A DNA stretch of 35,955 bases from Bacteroidota bacterium (GCA_013376995.1 JACAAZ010000027.1:1-35955), one strand, 5' to 3'; counted from the first letter of the stretch, positions 1 through 8,597 are shown. The notes: a model not told the origin generated them from the sequence alone. Numbers and translations are program-made.

Positions 1-467
1 TTCTCTTCCTTTTCAGCTAAGGCATGCAGAGTCGGAAGAAGTTCCTTATTCAGGCCGGTTTTTAATTTAACAATGGCAGCCAAAGCGGTGGCAGCGCTCC
101 AACGCACAACGGTTCCGGGATCTTCGGTATTGGCAAGTAAGCCAGGTACCGCCTCATTCAACCTGGCAGTAAATTGTGCAGCAATATTGGCGATAACCCT
201 TCCCGATTCCCATTTGACCCGCGGAGCTTTAGAACCAAGGGACTCAACTACCAGGGTAAAACATTCAGCAGTTGCCAGTCCAGGATTTGCCAGGGTTGCG
301 TGTTCAAAGGCTTCAATGCAATTTGCCTTATCTGCATCCTTAGCCCTTGATGCCAGCATGACCAGCTCGTTAACAGAACCTGGATTCTCAATAAGTATAC
401 TGCTAAGCATCCCCGGCTTTTGGCTGGGTTTGAGGGATTTGTCGAAGAGAATGGTTTCCAGAATCAT
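1..467 (-). CDS. HEAT-repeat protein, 3' end cut off by the window edge
   Basis: Reading the minus strand from an ATG at 467 gives 155 residues with no stop before the window edge, so the gene continues to the left. The protein starts MILETILFDKSLKPSQKPG and consists of paired amphipathic helices of HEAT/Armadillo type. Segments such as APRVKWESGRVIANIA and GTVVRWSAATALAAIV show the typical repeat with a central Arg/Trp and small residues. HEAT proteins are solenoid scaffolds for protein-protein contacts; no catalytic motif is visible. The start lies 34 bp downstream of the uvrC stop, so the two are probably co-transcribed. The partner or process it serves cannot be told from this fragment. 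Confidence 0.8.
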   Translation of the reverse strand, partial: MILETILFDKSLKPSQKPGMLSSILIENPGSVNELVMLASRAKDADKANCIEAFEHATLANPGLATAECFTLVVESLGSKAPRVKWESGRVIANIAAQFTARLNEAVPGLLANTEDPGTVVRWSAATALAAIVKLKTGLNKELLPTLHALAEKEE

Positions 468-501
468 AGTAAATTGATTTAATCCTGCGAGTTAAGAAAA
501 T

Positions 502-2313
502 TTATATGTTTTCTCCTTTAAAAAAATCAAACACAAACTTCCCTTTCGACTTACCAACCACAGATTGTAGCTCCTCAATAGACGCAGCCTTAATATTCTT
601 TACACTCTTAAACTTCCGTAACAAGGTTTGAGCTGTACTGTCTCCTATTCCTTCAATGCCAGTCAGCTGGGTCTTGATAGTCCCTTTCTCCCTGCGCTGG
701 CGGTGGTGGGTAATTCCGAACCGATGCGCTTCATCCCGCAGTTGCTGGATCACCCGCAAGGTCTCTGATTTCTTATCTATGTACAAAGGCACGGAATCGC
801 CGGGATAATAGATCTCCTCAAGCTTTTTAGCAATCCCGATCACATCAATTTTTCCCCTGAGCCCTAACTTTTCCAGGCTGGCCATAGCTGAACTTAATTG
901 TCCTTTGCCACCGTCAATCACAATTAGTTGAGGTAATTCCTTTCCTTCATCCAGCACCCGCTTATACCTACGGTAAATTACCTCCTCCATGGATGCAAAA
1001 TCGTTGGGTCCTTCAACAGTTTTAATATTGAAATGCCGGTATTCCTGTTTATCCGCACGGCCATTGGTAAATACTACCATGGCTGCAACCGGGAAAGCAC
1101 CCTGTATGTTGGAGTTATCAAAACAATCTATTCTTACTGGCTGAGCTTTCAAACGGAGATCCTTCTGCATCTGCTCCATGATCCTTTTGGTATGTCTTTC
1201 CGGGTCGACACGCTCTATCTGCTTATGCTTTTCCAGCATATAAAATTTAGCATTCCGCTCACTTAGTTCAACCAAAGCCTTTTTGTCACCTCGGATTGGA
1301 ACAGTAAATACAACTCCGGGCAATTCTACTTCCGGCATCACTGAAAGGATGATTTCCTTAGCATCTGATTCAAAACGTTCCCTTAGCTCAGCAATTGCAA
1401 GTGTGAGAAGTTCTTCAGGACTTTCATCAAGCTTTTTCTTCATCTCAACTGTATGCGCCTGGATAATACAGCCATTTACCACCTTCATGAAGTTTACATA
1501 CCCAGATGTAGAATCCTCACAATAGGTAAATACATCAACATTATGAATTGATGGATTCACCACCATTGATTTACTCTGGTAGCGTTCAAGCAGCTCGATC
1601 TTTTCCTTGACGACCTGCGCCTTTTCAAATTCGTAGCGTGCTGAATAATCCTTCATCAGCTCTATAAGCTGCAGTTTTACAGTGGCAATATTTCCTTTGA
1701 TGATATTGCGGATCTCCTGCAGGCGCGACTGGTAATCTTCTTCTTTCTCAAGGCCTTCACAAGGGCCAAGGCAGTTACCAATATGGTATTCAAGGCAGAC
1801 CTTGTACTTTTTCTTGCTGATACTGGCCTGGTTCAGGTTCAGGTTGCAGTTCCTCAAGGGGTATAGCTGCCGGACAAGGTCCAGCAATGTATTCATCATT
1901 TTCCCCGAAGCATAGGGGCCGAAATAATCGGAACCGTCGTTGATCCGGTGACGAGTATAAAAGATCCTCGGAAATGGCTCTTTCTTGATGATGATCCAGG
2001 GATAGGTCTTATCATCCTTCAGCATCACATTGTAGCGAGGCTGGTATTTCTTGATCAGGTTGTTCTCTAAAAGAAGCGCATCCAGTTCGGAATTAACAAC
2101 AATAAAACGAAGGTCAGCGATCTTCTGCACCAGCACCCTGACTTTGCCGGTAAGAGAGCTATCCCTGCTGAAATACGATGAAACACGTTTCTTGAGGTTT
2201 TTAGCTTTCCCGATATACAGCAGCTTTCCATCCTTATCATAATACTGGTATACTCCAGGCCTGTCGGGGAGGTCGCGTATTATGTTTGAGAGATGGATGG
2301 AATCGGATGCCAT
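502..2313 (-). CDS. uvrC: UvrABC excinuclease subunit C
   Basis: UvrC makes the two incisions flanking a DNA lesion in nucleotide excision repair, acting with UvrA and UvrB in the cytoplasm. Domains in order: GIY-YIG nuclease (GVYQYYD at 20, YIG at 33) for the 3' cut; a cysteine cluster C156, C173, C181, C185; the UvrB-interacting UVR helix pair (about 225-245); the RNase H-like domain for the 5' cut with D396/D399, D467 in VIDGGKGQ and H530; and C-terminal helix-hairpin-helix motifs (about 548-596). The length of 603 residues is normal. Spacing of the last three cysteines (x7, x3) fits the [4Fe-4S] site reported for E. coli UvrC. A TATATTTG element lies 41 bp upstream of the ATG. The next gene downstream is the HEAT-repeat protein. 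Confidence 0.97.
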   Translation of the reverse strand: MASDSIHLSNIIRDLPDRPGVYQYYDKDGKLLYIGKAKNLKKRVSSYFSRDSSLTGKVRVLVQKIADLRFIVVNSELDALLLENNLIKKYQPRYNVMLKDDKTYPWIIIKKEPFPRIFYTRHRINDGSDYFGPYASGKMMNTLLDLVRQLYPLRNCNLNLNQASISKKKYKVCLEYHIGNCLGPCEGLEKEEDYQSRLQEIRNIIKGNIATVKLQLIELMKDYSARYEFEKAQVVKEKIELLERYQSKSMVVNPSIHNVDVFTYCEDSTSGYVNFMKVVNGCIIQAHTVEMKKKLDESPEELLTLAIAELRERFESDAKEIILSVMPEVELPGVVFTVPIRGDKKALVELSERNAKFYMLEKHKQIERVDPERHTKRIMEQMQKDLRLKAQPVRIDCFDNSNIQGAFPVAAMVVFTNGRADKQEYRHFNIKTVEGPNDFASMEEVIYRRYKRVLDEGKELPQLIVIDGGKGQLSSAMASLEKLGLRGKIDVIGIAKKLEEIYYPGDSVPLYIDKKSETLRVIQQLRDEAHRFGITHHRQRREKGTIKTQLTGIEGIGDSTAQTLLRKFKSVKNIKAASIEELQSVVGKSKGKFVFDFFKGENI

Positions 2314-2353
2314 TTATTAAAGGTTGTTTATAATCAGAGATCAAACCAGAATT

Positions 2354-2361
2354 CAAATATA
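2354..2361 (-). promoter_or_regulatory. Candidate -7 element for uvrC
   Basis: On the minus strand TATATTTG matches the Bacteroidota -7 consensus TAnnTTTG and ends 41 bases before the uvrC ATG. No convincing TTTG-type -33 element is visible, so this is a sequence match only. Confidence 0.4.
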
Positions 2362-2387
2362 ATCCTTTCTAATTCACGGATAATTGG

Positions 2388-2430
2388 AACGCTGATAACG
2401 CGGATCACAACGCGGATTAAACGGATAAAT
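2388..2430 (+). repeat. Dispersed CGCTGAT/ACGCGGAT intergenic repeat, copy 1
   Basis: The stretch reads AACGCTGATAACGCGGATCA and goes on with further CGCGGAT and ACGGATAAA units. A related copy in the opposite orientation lies after sufB (8551-8597), sharing CGCTGATAA and ACGCGGAT. It is noncoding. Its function is unknown; it looks like an interspersed low-complexity intergenic element. Confidence 0.55.
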
Positions 2431-2443
2431 TTTCAAATTTAGC

Positions 2444-2506
2444 CTATCTCTCCCTTTCGCCCTTTCTTCTTGTCCCCCAGTCTCCCTATCTCCTCGTCTT
2501 CTAGTC
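2444..2506 (+). repeat. Degenerate pyrimidine-rich heptamer tract
   Basis: Nine consecutive 7-bp units can be laid out (CTATCTC, TCCCTTT, CGCCCTT, TCTTCTT, GTCCCCC, AGTCTCC, CTATCTC, CTCGTCT, TCTAGTC), with the first unit recurring exactly 42 bp on. It follows the thiL stop. The 13-mer TTGTCCCCCAGTC also occurs just after the AAA+ ATPase gene near 19999. No function is apparent. Confidence 0.45.
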
Positions 2507-2531
2507 CACTAAATAAACCTGCAAATCAAAA

Positions 2532-3575
2532 TCATCTCATATGATCAAACCCTTGTGCCTTGATCTCCACAAGGACACCATCATTGCTCACCAGGAAACA
2601 GCCGGAATTTTCATCAGTTATATGGCCAATGACACTGATATCGCTGATAGTACTGATCTTCTCAAAGTCTGATTGCGAAATGGTGAAAAGCAATTCATAA
2701 TCCTCGCCGCCATTCATGGCTGCAGTAATGGGCTGGATATTGAATTCGGCAGCAGTGTTGGCGGCAGCCATATCAACAGGGATCTTTTCTTCATATATCC
2801 TGCATCCCAACTTTGAGTCATTGCAAATGTGCAGTATCTCTGAAGCAAGCCCATCGCTGATATCGATCATTGAGGTCGGAAGTATTGCTGACTTGCCCAG
2901 TTTTTCGATAATATCCATCCTTGCCTCAGGTTTGAGTTGCCTTTCAAGTATATAGTCATTCCCCTCAAGGTCAGGTTGCATATTAGGATCTGCAAGGAAT
3001 ACCTGCTTTTCCCTCTCAAGCAGGAGTAATCCCAAATATGCAGAGCCAAGGTCGCCCGAAACACAAATAAGGTCATTTTCCTTAGCGGTACTCCGGTAGA
3101 CAGCTTTTCCTTTTTCGACAGTCCCGGTAACGGTCAGTGCAAGGAATAGGCCGCTCCGGCTGGAGGTAGTATCACCCCCGGCCAGATCGACATGGTATTT
3201 TTCACAGGCCAGTTTTATTCCGTCATAAAGTTCTTCCAAAGCCTCAAGCGGAAAACGGTTTGAAACTGAAAGCCCTACAAATAACTGTTTGGGCGTGCCG
3301 TTCATTGCAGCAATATCCGAGAAGTTCACAACAGCTGCTTTGTAACCCAGGTGCTTGAGCGGTGTAAATGAAAGGTCGAAATGCACTCCTTCAACCAGCA
3401 GATCTGTTGAAACCAGGGTAAGCAACTCACCATTATCCAGAACGGAAGCATCGTCTCCAATCCCTTTTATGGTAGAACTATTTGTTATTTTGACATCCGA
3501 AGTTAGGTGCCGGATCAGGCCAAATTCGCCCAACTCGCTAAGTTCTGTCCTCTTCGGTGAAGGATTTTCAATCAT
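2532..3575 (-). CDS. thiL: Thiamine-monophosphate kinase
   Basis: ThiL phosphorylates thiamine monophosphate to thiamine diphosphate with ATP, the last step of de novo cofactor synthesis. The 347-residue protein has the family motifs: GIGDDASVL (38-46) and STDLLVEGVHF (56-66) for Mg and substrate binding, NFSDIAAMNG (84-93), AGGDTTSS (132-139), and ISDGLASEILHI in the C-terminal AIRS-like domain. It is transcribed away from the outer-membrane barrel gene across a 251-bp divergent region. A TAATTTTG box sits 18 bp before its ATG. It may matter that dxs, a thiamine-diphosphate enzyme, is encoded further along, but the two are not in one operon. Confidence 0.95.
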   Translation of the reverse strand: MIENPSPKRTELSELGEFGLIRHLTSDVKITNSSTIKGIGDDASVLDNGELLTLVSTDLLVEGVHFDLSFTPLKHLGYKAAVVNFSDIAAMNGTPKQLFVGLSVSNRFPLEALEELYDGIKLACEKYHVDLAGGDTTSSRSGLFLALTVTGTVEKGKAVYRSTAKENDLICVSGDLGSAYLGLLLLEREKQVFLADPNMQPDLEGNDYILERQLKPEARMDIIEKLGKSAILPTSMIDISDGLASEILHICNDSKLGCRIYEEKIPVDMAAANTAAEFNIQPITAAMNGGEDYELLFTISQSDFEKISTISDISVIGHITDENSGCFLVSNDGVLVEIKAQGFDHMR

Positions 3576-3592
3576 ATCTAAGGTTTTGCCGG

Positions 3593-3600
3593 CAAAATTA
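3593..3600 (-). promoter_or_regulatory. Candidate -7 element for thiL
   Basis: The minus strand reads TAATTTTGCC here, matching TAnnTTTG, 18 bases before the thiL ATG. That implies a very short 5' leader. The same decamer occurs before the barrel gene and before sufB. No clear -33 element is visible. Confidence 0.4.
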
Positions 3601-3684
3601 CGTTAACCGCTTGAAAGTTTTACAGCCTGTAAACAGCAATAAACATTCTTTCTTCCTAAATGAACATCAGATCAAGATTGCGAT

Positions 3685-3692
3685 TAATTTTG
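3685..3692 (+). promoter_or_regulatory. Candidate -7 element for the outer-membrane barrel gene
   Basis: TAATTTTGCC on the plus strand fits the Bacteroidota -7 consensus. It lies about 135 bases before the ATG at 3827 in the divergent thiL/barrel intergenic region. A -33 element is not evident. Confidence 0.3.
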
Positions 3693-3826
3693 CCGGTCGG
3701 AAGGAATAAGGAAAAGTGGCATCTAAACCATAGTTATATGATAAAATCTTTTTTCTTAAAGATTAATCTTTCCCTACGTCCAACTATCTAACTAAGGTAA
3801 TTTCTATACCTGATAAACAGTTTCTG

Positions 3827-6751
3827 ATGAATTCATTCCGTTCCTTACTTGCCATCTCCCTCCTTTTTATTCTTAATACAGCATTCGCCCAGGAATTCAA
3901 GATTTCCGGTACCCTTGTCAATTCAACGGATCAATCACCATTGGTTGGCGCAGCAGTTAAACTTGCCGGCATCCGGGATTCCCTGAAAGTCACATTTACT
4001 ACCAGTGATAACCTGGGTGTATTCCAGTTTGCCAATCTCCCCAGGGGGCCTTACCGCTTAACCATCACCTATATTGGGTTCGAGAAAGTTGAAAAACAGG
4101 TTTTTGCAGGTGGTAAAAGTGAAGACATAGGTAGTATTGTTGTTAACCCATCCTCGACTAACCTGAACTCAGTGGATATAAACAGTACTACTGTCCGAGC
4201 AGAGCAGAAGGGTGATACTACACAATATAATGCCAGCGCTTTCAAGGTTACACAGGATGCTACCACCGAAGACCTGATTAAGAAAATGCCAGGTATTACT
4301 GTTGAAAACGGCACTGTGAAAGCACATGGAGAAGATGTCAAAAAGGTACTTGTGGATGGTAAACAGTTCTTTGGCGATGACCCTTCAGCCACACTTAAGA
4401 ACCTGCCTGCCGAAGTTGTAGATAAGATCCAGGTTTTCGATAAACTATCAGACCAGGCCTCCTGGACCGGATTTGATGATGGAAGCGGCCAGAAAACACT
4501 TAATATAGTTACCAAAAGATCAAGGAATAACGGGCAGTTCGGTAAATTCTCAGCAGGTTATGGTACGGATGACCGGTATATGCTTGGTGCCAATGTCAAC
4601 TTTTTCAATGGTCAAAGGCGTATCACCCTGCTAGCCATGAGCAATAATGTGAACCAGCAAAATTTTTCTGCTGATGATGTAATTGGAAGTGGTTCAGGAA
4701 GTGGCGGCAATCAACCTGGAGGTGGTGGCAGGCCTTCCGGCGGTCCGGGATTCCAGGTCGGGCCATCGAGCGGGATCTTTAGCACAAATGCCATTGGCTT
4801 CAATTATACTGATGCCTGGGGAACAAAACTTAACGTGAACGCCAGTTATTTCTGGAACCAGGGTAATACTACCACCAATAAAATAACAAACCGCCAGTAT
4901 ATCCTGAATGGTGCCAGCAGCCAGTATTACGATGAGCTGAGCAATGCAACCAGCGATAATATGAATCACAGGCTAAATATGCGGATTGAATACAATATCG
5001 ACACCAACAATTCTATCATCCTTTCGCCCCGTCTCAGCATCCAGGACAATACCAGCAAAAGCATCCTGAATGATACTACTGCATCCGGCCCGGAATTCAT
5101 CCCTTCCAATATCCTGAATCTTTCAACCAACAATAATGATAACCGGGCACAGGGGTATAACTTCAACAATGATCTTTTATTCCGCCATAAATTTCTGAAA
5201 AAAGGAAGGACTTTTTCGATCAACCTCGGGACCAGCCTTACGGAAAGAAATAAAAACAACTATGTAAAAACGAACAGCCTCTATTACGCAACTATTGCCA
5301 GCCAGGTGAATGATACGATTGATGTGAACCAGTACGGAAAGACCCTTGCTAATGGAGTGACACTTTCATCCAACCTGGTTTATACCGAACCAGTTGGCAA
5401 AAACAGCCAGGTTCAGGTGAATTACAACATATCCTGGTCAAAAAACGATAACGACAAGAAAACATATAATTACCAGAATGTTTCAGATACCGGTTATACT
5501 CTTTTTGATACACAACTTTCGAATATTTATAAAAACAAGTACACAACACATAGGGTTGGTACCGGTTATCTCTATCAAACCGAAAAGGTGAACCTAAATG
5601 CAGGGATCACATACCAGTACGCTATACTGGCCGGGAATACCAGCTTTCCGTTTGATGATAGTACCCATAGGACTTTCAACAATATCCTGCCGAACCTGAT
5701 GCTGAATTACAAGTTCTCTAAGGTGACGAACCTGAGGGTTGTATACAGGGCAAGCACGAATGCTCCTTCTACCGGGCAGTTGCAGAAGGTGATCGATAAT
5801 TCCAACCCTCTGCTTCTTTCAACCGGTAACCCTGATCTTAAGCAGGAGATCCGTCATTTTGCCATGTCAAGATTTTCGCATTCCAATGCCGCCAAGACGG
5901 CTAATATTTTTACAATGCTATTCTTCCAAAAAACTCAGAATTATATTGGAAACAATACTTTCATAGCCGGGAGTGACACTGCATTTCTTGTGAATGGAGA
6001 TTCTGCCATCATGAAAAGAGGCGCTCAGTTATCAGTCCCAAAAAACCTGGATGGCGCATGGAATGCAAGGGCCCTGCTGACTGTAGGATTTCCCATCAAG
6101 CCCATCAAGTGCAACATTAATTTTAATACAGGTATAAGCTATAACCAGATCCCCAGCCTTATCAACGGGAAGGCCAATGAATCGAAGACTTACGGGCTCA
6201 ATCTTGGATCCGTTTTAAGCAGCAATATCAGTGAAAAACTTGATTTCACCCTCACCTATAACGTTAACTATAACCTGGTTGAAAATACTATTCAACCTTC
6301 GCTCAACTCTAATTACCTGTTCCAGATTGCTTCCGCTCAATTCAACTGGGAATTCTGGAAAGGATTCTTTATCCAGAACAGTGTTACCTATCAAAACTAC
6401 CAGGGAATATCTACGAAGATCACAACCCAATATACCCTTTGGACCCTGAATGTTGGCAAGAAACTATTCAAGAACAAGGCAGGTGAGATTAAGCTTTCTG
6501 GCTACGACATCCTTGATCAGAACAAAAGCCTGAACCGTTCGGTGACCGATACCTATATCGAAGATTCCAACACGGAAGTGCTGAAACAGTATTTCATGCT
6601 GACTTTCACTTACAACCTCCGCAATTTCAAGGGAAAGATGCCGCAGATGGAAGACCGGCATTTCGACGGCAGGCCGGATGGCAGGTGGGAAGGCAGGCCC
6701 GGAGGTGGTCCGCCAATGGGAATGCCCCCTGGTCCCCCGCAATCCATGTAA
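3827..6751 (+). CDS. TonB-receptor-like outer-membrane beta-barrel protein
   Basis: The 974-residue protein begins with a Sec signal peptide ending about AFAQ (residue 22). A carboxypeptidase-regulatory-like beta domain follows (about 25-105; GTLVNSTDQSPLVGAAVKL, GVFQFANLPRGPYRLTITYIGF). Next come a plug-like domain (about 125-235; LIKKMPGITVENG, KKVLVDGKQFFGDD, NLPAEVVDKIQVFDK) and a long barrel of alternating strands up to YFMLTFTYNLRNF. This is the architecture of the Bacteroidota outer-membrane barrel family related to TonB-dependent receptors. No clear TonB box is visible. Two Gly/Pro-rich segments stand out: about residues 285-312, and a C-terminal tail after the last strand. The substrate is unknown. 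Standing before the suf genes could hint at iron uptake, but that is only proximity. Confidence 0.88.
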   Translation: MNSFRSLLAISLLFILNTAFAQEFKISGTLVNSTDQSPLVGAAVKLAGIRDSLKVTFTTSDNLGVFQFANLPRGPYRLTITYIGFEKVEKQVFAGGKSEDIGSIVVNPSSTNLNSVDINSTTVRAEQKGDTTQYNASAFKVTQDATTEDLIKKMPGITVENGTVKAHGEDVKKVLVDGKQFFGDDPSATLKNLPAEVVDKIQVFDKLSDQASWTGFDDGSGQKTLNIVTKRSRNNGQFGKFSAGYGTDDRYMLGANVNFFNGQRRITLLAMSNNVNQQNFSADDVIGSGSGSGGNQPGGGGRPSGGPGFQVGPSSGIFSTNAIGFNYTDAWGTKLNVNASYFWNQGNTTTNKITNRQYILNGASSQYYDELSNATSDNMNHRLNMRIEYNIDTNNSIILSPRLSIQDNTSKSILNDTTASGPEFIPSNILNLSTNNNDNRAQGYNFNNDLLFRHKFLKKGRTFSINLGTSLTERNKNNYVKTNSLYYATIASQVNDTIDVNQYGKTLANGVTLSSNLVYTEPVGKNSQVQVNYNISWSKNDNDKKTYNYQNVSDTGYTLFDTQLSNIYKNKYTTHRVGTGYLYQTEKVNLNAGITYQYAILAGNTSFPFDDSTHRTFNNILPNLMLNYKFSKVTNLRVVYRASTNAPSTGQLQKVIDNSNPLLLSTGNPDLKQEIRHFAMSRFSHSNAAKTANIFTMLFFQKTQNYIGNNTFIAGSDTAFLVNGDSAIMKRGAQLSVPKNLDGAWNARALLTVGFPIKPIKCNINFNTGISYNQIPSLINGKANESKTYGLNLGSVLSSNISEKLDFTLTYNVNYNLVENTIQPSLNSNYLFQIASAQFNWEFWKGFFIQNSVTYQNYQGISTKITTQYTLWTLNVGKKLFKNKAGEIKLSGYDILDQNKSLNRSVTDTYIEDSNTEVLKQYFMLTFTYNLRNFKGKMPQMEDRHFDGRPDGRWEGRPGGGPPMGMPPGPPQSM

Positions 6752-6842
6752 AAGATCTTACCTTTTCATCTCTGTGCTTTCCGGTTCACATAGCTGGATG
6801 AGCCTGGTTTTATGCAGGATTGACAGCAACATCGTACAGGAT

Positions 6843-6869
6843 TGACAATAATAAGGTGACTTATTGTCA
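6843..6869. promoter_or_regulatory. 9-bp inverted repeat upstream of suf, possible operator
   Basis: TGACAATAA and TTATTGTCA form perfect 9-bp arms around a 9-bp spacer. A second register (AATAAG-GTGA-CTTATT) is nested inside, so an RNA hairpin with a tetraloop is also possible. No U-tract follows, so it is not a standard terminator. The site lies 212 bp upstream of the sufB start and does not resemble the IscR consensus that I know. It may bind a dimeric regulator, which is not identified. Confidence 0.4.
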
Positions 6870-7016
6870 GGATGTTAAATCATCCGAAAAAAAATTAATA
6901 ATTGTATTTCGATATTTACGTACTGATTTTCTGATTAATGCAGAATTTCGAAACCAAATATGTTGCAAATTGTTATAACAAACATAAATAGTGGCATTCA
7001 ATATGAGTAAAATTGC

Positions 7017-7024
7017 TAATTTTG
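7017..7024 (+). promoter_or_regulatory. Candidate -7 element for the suf operon
   Basis: TAATTTTGCC lies 58 bp before the sufB ATG and matches TAnnTTTG. The same decamer precedes thiL and the barrel gene. The -33 region is not convincing. Confidence 0.35.
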
Positions 7025-7081
7025 CCTCATTGTGTTTATTTAAACTAAAACCAAATAACTGCCATTGTTCATCCCTTTAGC

Positions 7082-8530
7082 ATGGAAAAAGAACAAAACA
7101 ACATACTCGAAGAGGTAACCCAGGGTGACTATAAATATGGGTTCTACACCGATATTGAGATGGATACTGCTCCCATGGGGCTTTCGGAAGATACCGTCAG
7201 GTTCATTTCAGCCAAAAAGAATGAACCGGAATGGCTCCTTGAATTCCGTCTTAAGGCTTACCGGCATTGGCTCACCCTTACCGAACCTAATTGGGCTCAC
7301 CTTCATCATGCACCCATCAATTACCAGGATATCATATTCTACGCTGCTCCAAAACGCAAGAAAGAACTTACCAGCCTTGATGAAGTAGATCCCGACCTGC
7401 TGGACACCTTTAATAAACTGGGGATTTCCCTGGAAGAACAGAAGCGGTTAAGCGGTGTAGCGGTGGATGCTGTCATAGATTCTGTTTCCGTGAAAACTAC
7501 CTTCACCGAAACCCTCTCGAAATACGGGATTATTTTCTGCTCCTTTTCTGAAGCCGTGCAAAATCATCCGGATCTAGTCAGGCAATACCTGGCGACCGTG
7601 GTGCCGGCAACGGATAACTTTTTCGCTGCCCTCAATTCGGCAGTCTTCAGCGATGGTTCATTCTGTTACATCCCGAAAGGGGTACGCTGCCCGATTGAAC
7701 TGTCAACTTATTTCCGAATCAATGCAGCCAATACCGGCCAGTTTGAACGAACCTTGATTGTTGCCGACGAAGGCGCCTATGTCAGCTATATGGAAGGCTG
7801 TACTGCACCTATGCGTGACGAGAACCAGCTTCATGCCGCCATTGTGGAAATTATTGCTATGAAGGATGCTGAAGTCAAATACAGCACGGTTCAGAACTGG
7901 TACCCCGGTGATAAGAATGGCCTTGGCGGTGTTTACAACTTCGTCACCAAACGGGGGATGTGTAAAGGCAGCCATTCCAAGATCTCCTGGACACAGGTAG
8001 AAACCGGTTCGGCCATCACCTGGAAATACCCCAGCGTTGTGCTGATGGGTGACTATTCAGTAGGGGAATTCTACTCAGTGGCAGTCACCAATAATTTTCA
8101 GCAGGCTGATACCGGGACCAAAATGATGCACCTTGGGAAAAACACCAGGAGCACGATCATTTCCAAGGGTATCTCAGCCGGGCAGAGCAACAACAGCTAC
8201 CGCGGGCTTGTGAAGATCATCAAACGTGCTGAGAACTCCCGTAATTACTCCCAATGCGATTCACTTTTACTGGGTGATAAATGCGGGGCGCATACCTTCC
8301 CCTATATTAAGGCTGAGAACCATAGCTCTATTATCGAGCATGAGGCAACCACCTCAAAAATTTCGGACGATCAGCTTTTTTACTGCAATCAAAGGGGTAT
8401 CAGCACCGAAAGTGCCATTGGCCTGATCGTTAATGGTTATGCCAAGGAAGTACTTCAGCACCTCCCAATGGAATTTGCCGTAGAAGCACAGAAGTTACTG
8501 GCAATCAGCCTGGAAGGGAGTGTCGGTTAA
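7082..8530 (+). CDS. sufB: Fe-S cluster assembly scaffold SufB
   Basis: SufB is the scaffold subunit of the cytosolic SufBC2D complex, on which the nascent Fe-S cluster is built with sulfur from SufS/SufE. The 482-residue protein is collinear with the family. It has the conserved [17 protein letters not shown] segment and [19 protein letters not shown] near the end. C392 and E421 lie 29 residues apart, the same spacing as the functional pair C405/E434 of E. coli SufB. The RGIS motif at 438 is also present. It is the first gene of a plus-strand run sufBCDSE-sufT-dxs. The 147-bp gap to sufC is longer than the other suf spacings and contains a dispersed repeat. Confidence 0.98.
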   Translation: MEKEQNNILEEVTQGDYKYGFYTDIEMDTAPMGLSEDTVRFISAKKNEPEWLLEFRLKAYRHWLTLTEPNWAHLHHAPINYQDIIFYAAPKRKKELTSLDEVDPDLLDTFNKLGISLEEQKRLSGVAVDAVIDSVSVKTTFTETLSKYGIIFCSFSEAVQNHPDLVRQYLATVVPATDNFFAALNSAVFSDGSFCYIPKGVRCPIELSTYFRINAANTGQFERTLIVADEGAYVSYMEGCTAPMRDENQLHAAIVEIIAMKDAEVKYSTVQNWYPGDKNGLGGVYNFVTKRGMCKGSHSKISWTQVETGSAITWKYPSVVLMGDYSVGEFYSVAVTNNFQQADTGTKMMHLGKNTRSTIISKGISAGQSNNSYRGLVKIIKRAENSRNYSQCDSLLLGDKCGAHTFPYIKAENHSSIIEHEATTSKISDDQLFYCNQRGISTESAIGLIVNGYAKEVLQHLPMEFAVEAQKLLAISLEGSVG

Positions 8531-8550
8531 GGCTAGTGGGAACACAGCCT

Positions 8551-8597
8551 TTATCAGCGAAAATCCGCGCAATTAAAATCCGCGTAATCTGCGTGCC
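8551..8597 (-). repeat. Dispersed CGCTGAT/ACGCGGAT intergenic repeat, copy 2
   Basis: Read on the minus strand the stretch gives GGCACGCAGATTACGCGGAT, then GCGCGGAT and CGCTGATAA. These are the same word set as at 2388-2430 but in opposite orientation. It separates sufB from sufC. Confidence 0.5.

Larger units (their letters stand above)
6752..7081 (+). other. 330-bp gap upstream of sufB, probable control region
   Basis: No real gene is seen here. It holds a 9-bp inverted repeat (6843-6869), a duplicated AGGATTGACA just before it, a TAATTTTGCC promoter-like box (7017-7024), and a 25-codon open frame (7003-7080) whose TAG stop ends one base before the sufB ATG. No intrinsic terminator for the barrel gene is obvious. 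Confidence 0.5.

Noticed and set aside
73-477. 134-residue plus-strand open frame
   Set aside because: It is antisense to the HEAT-repeat gene, whose minus-strand frame has clear repeat structure; the plus product has no family features.
6904-7002. 17-codon frame MQNFETKYVANCYNKHK upstream of sufB
   Set aside because: It is short, not adjacent to the gene start and has no supporting feature.
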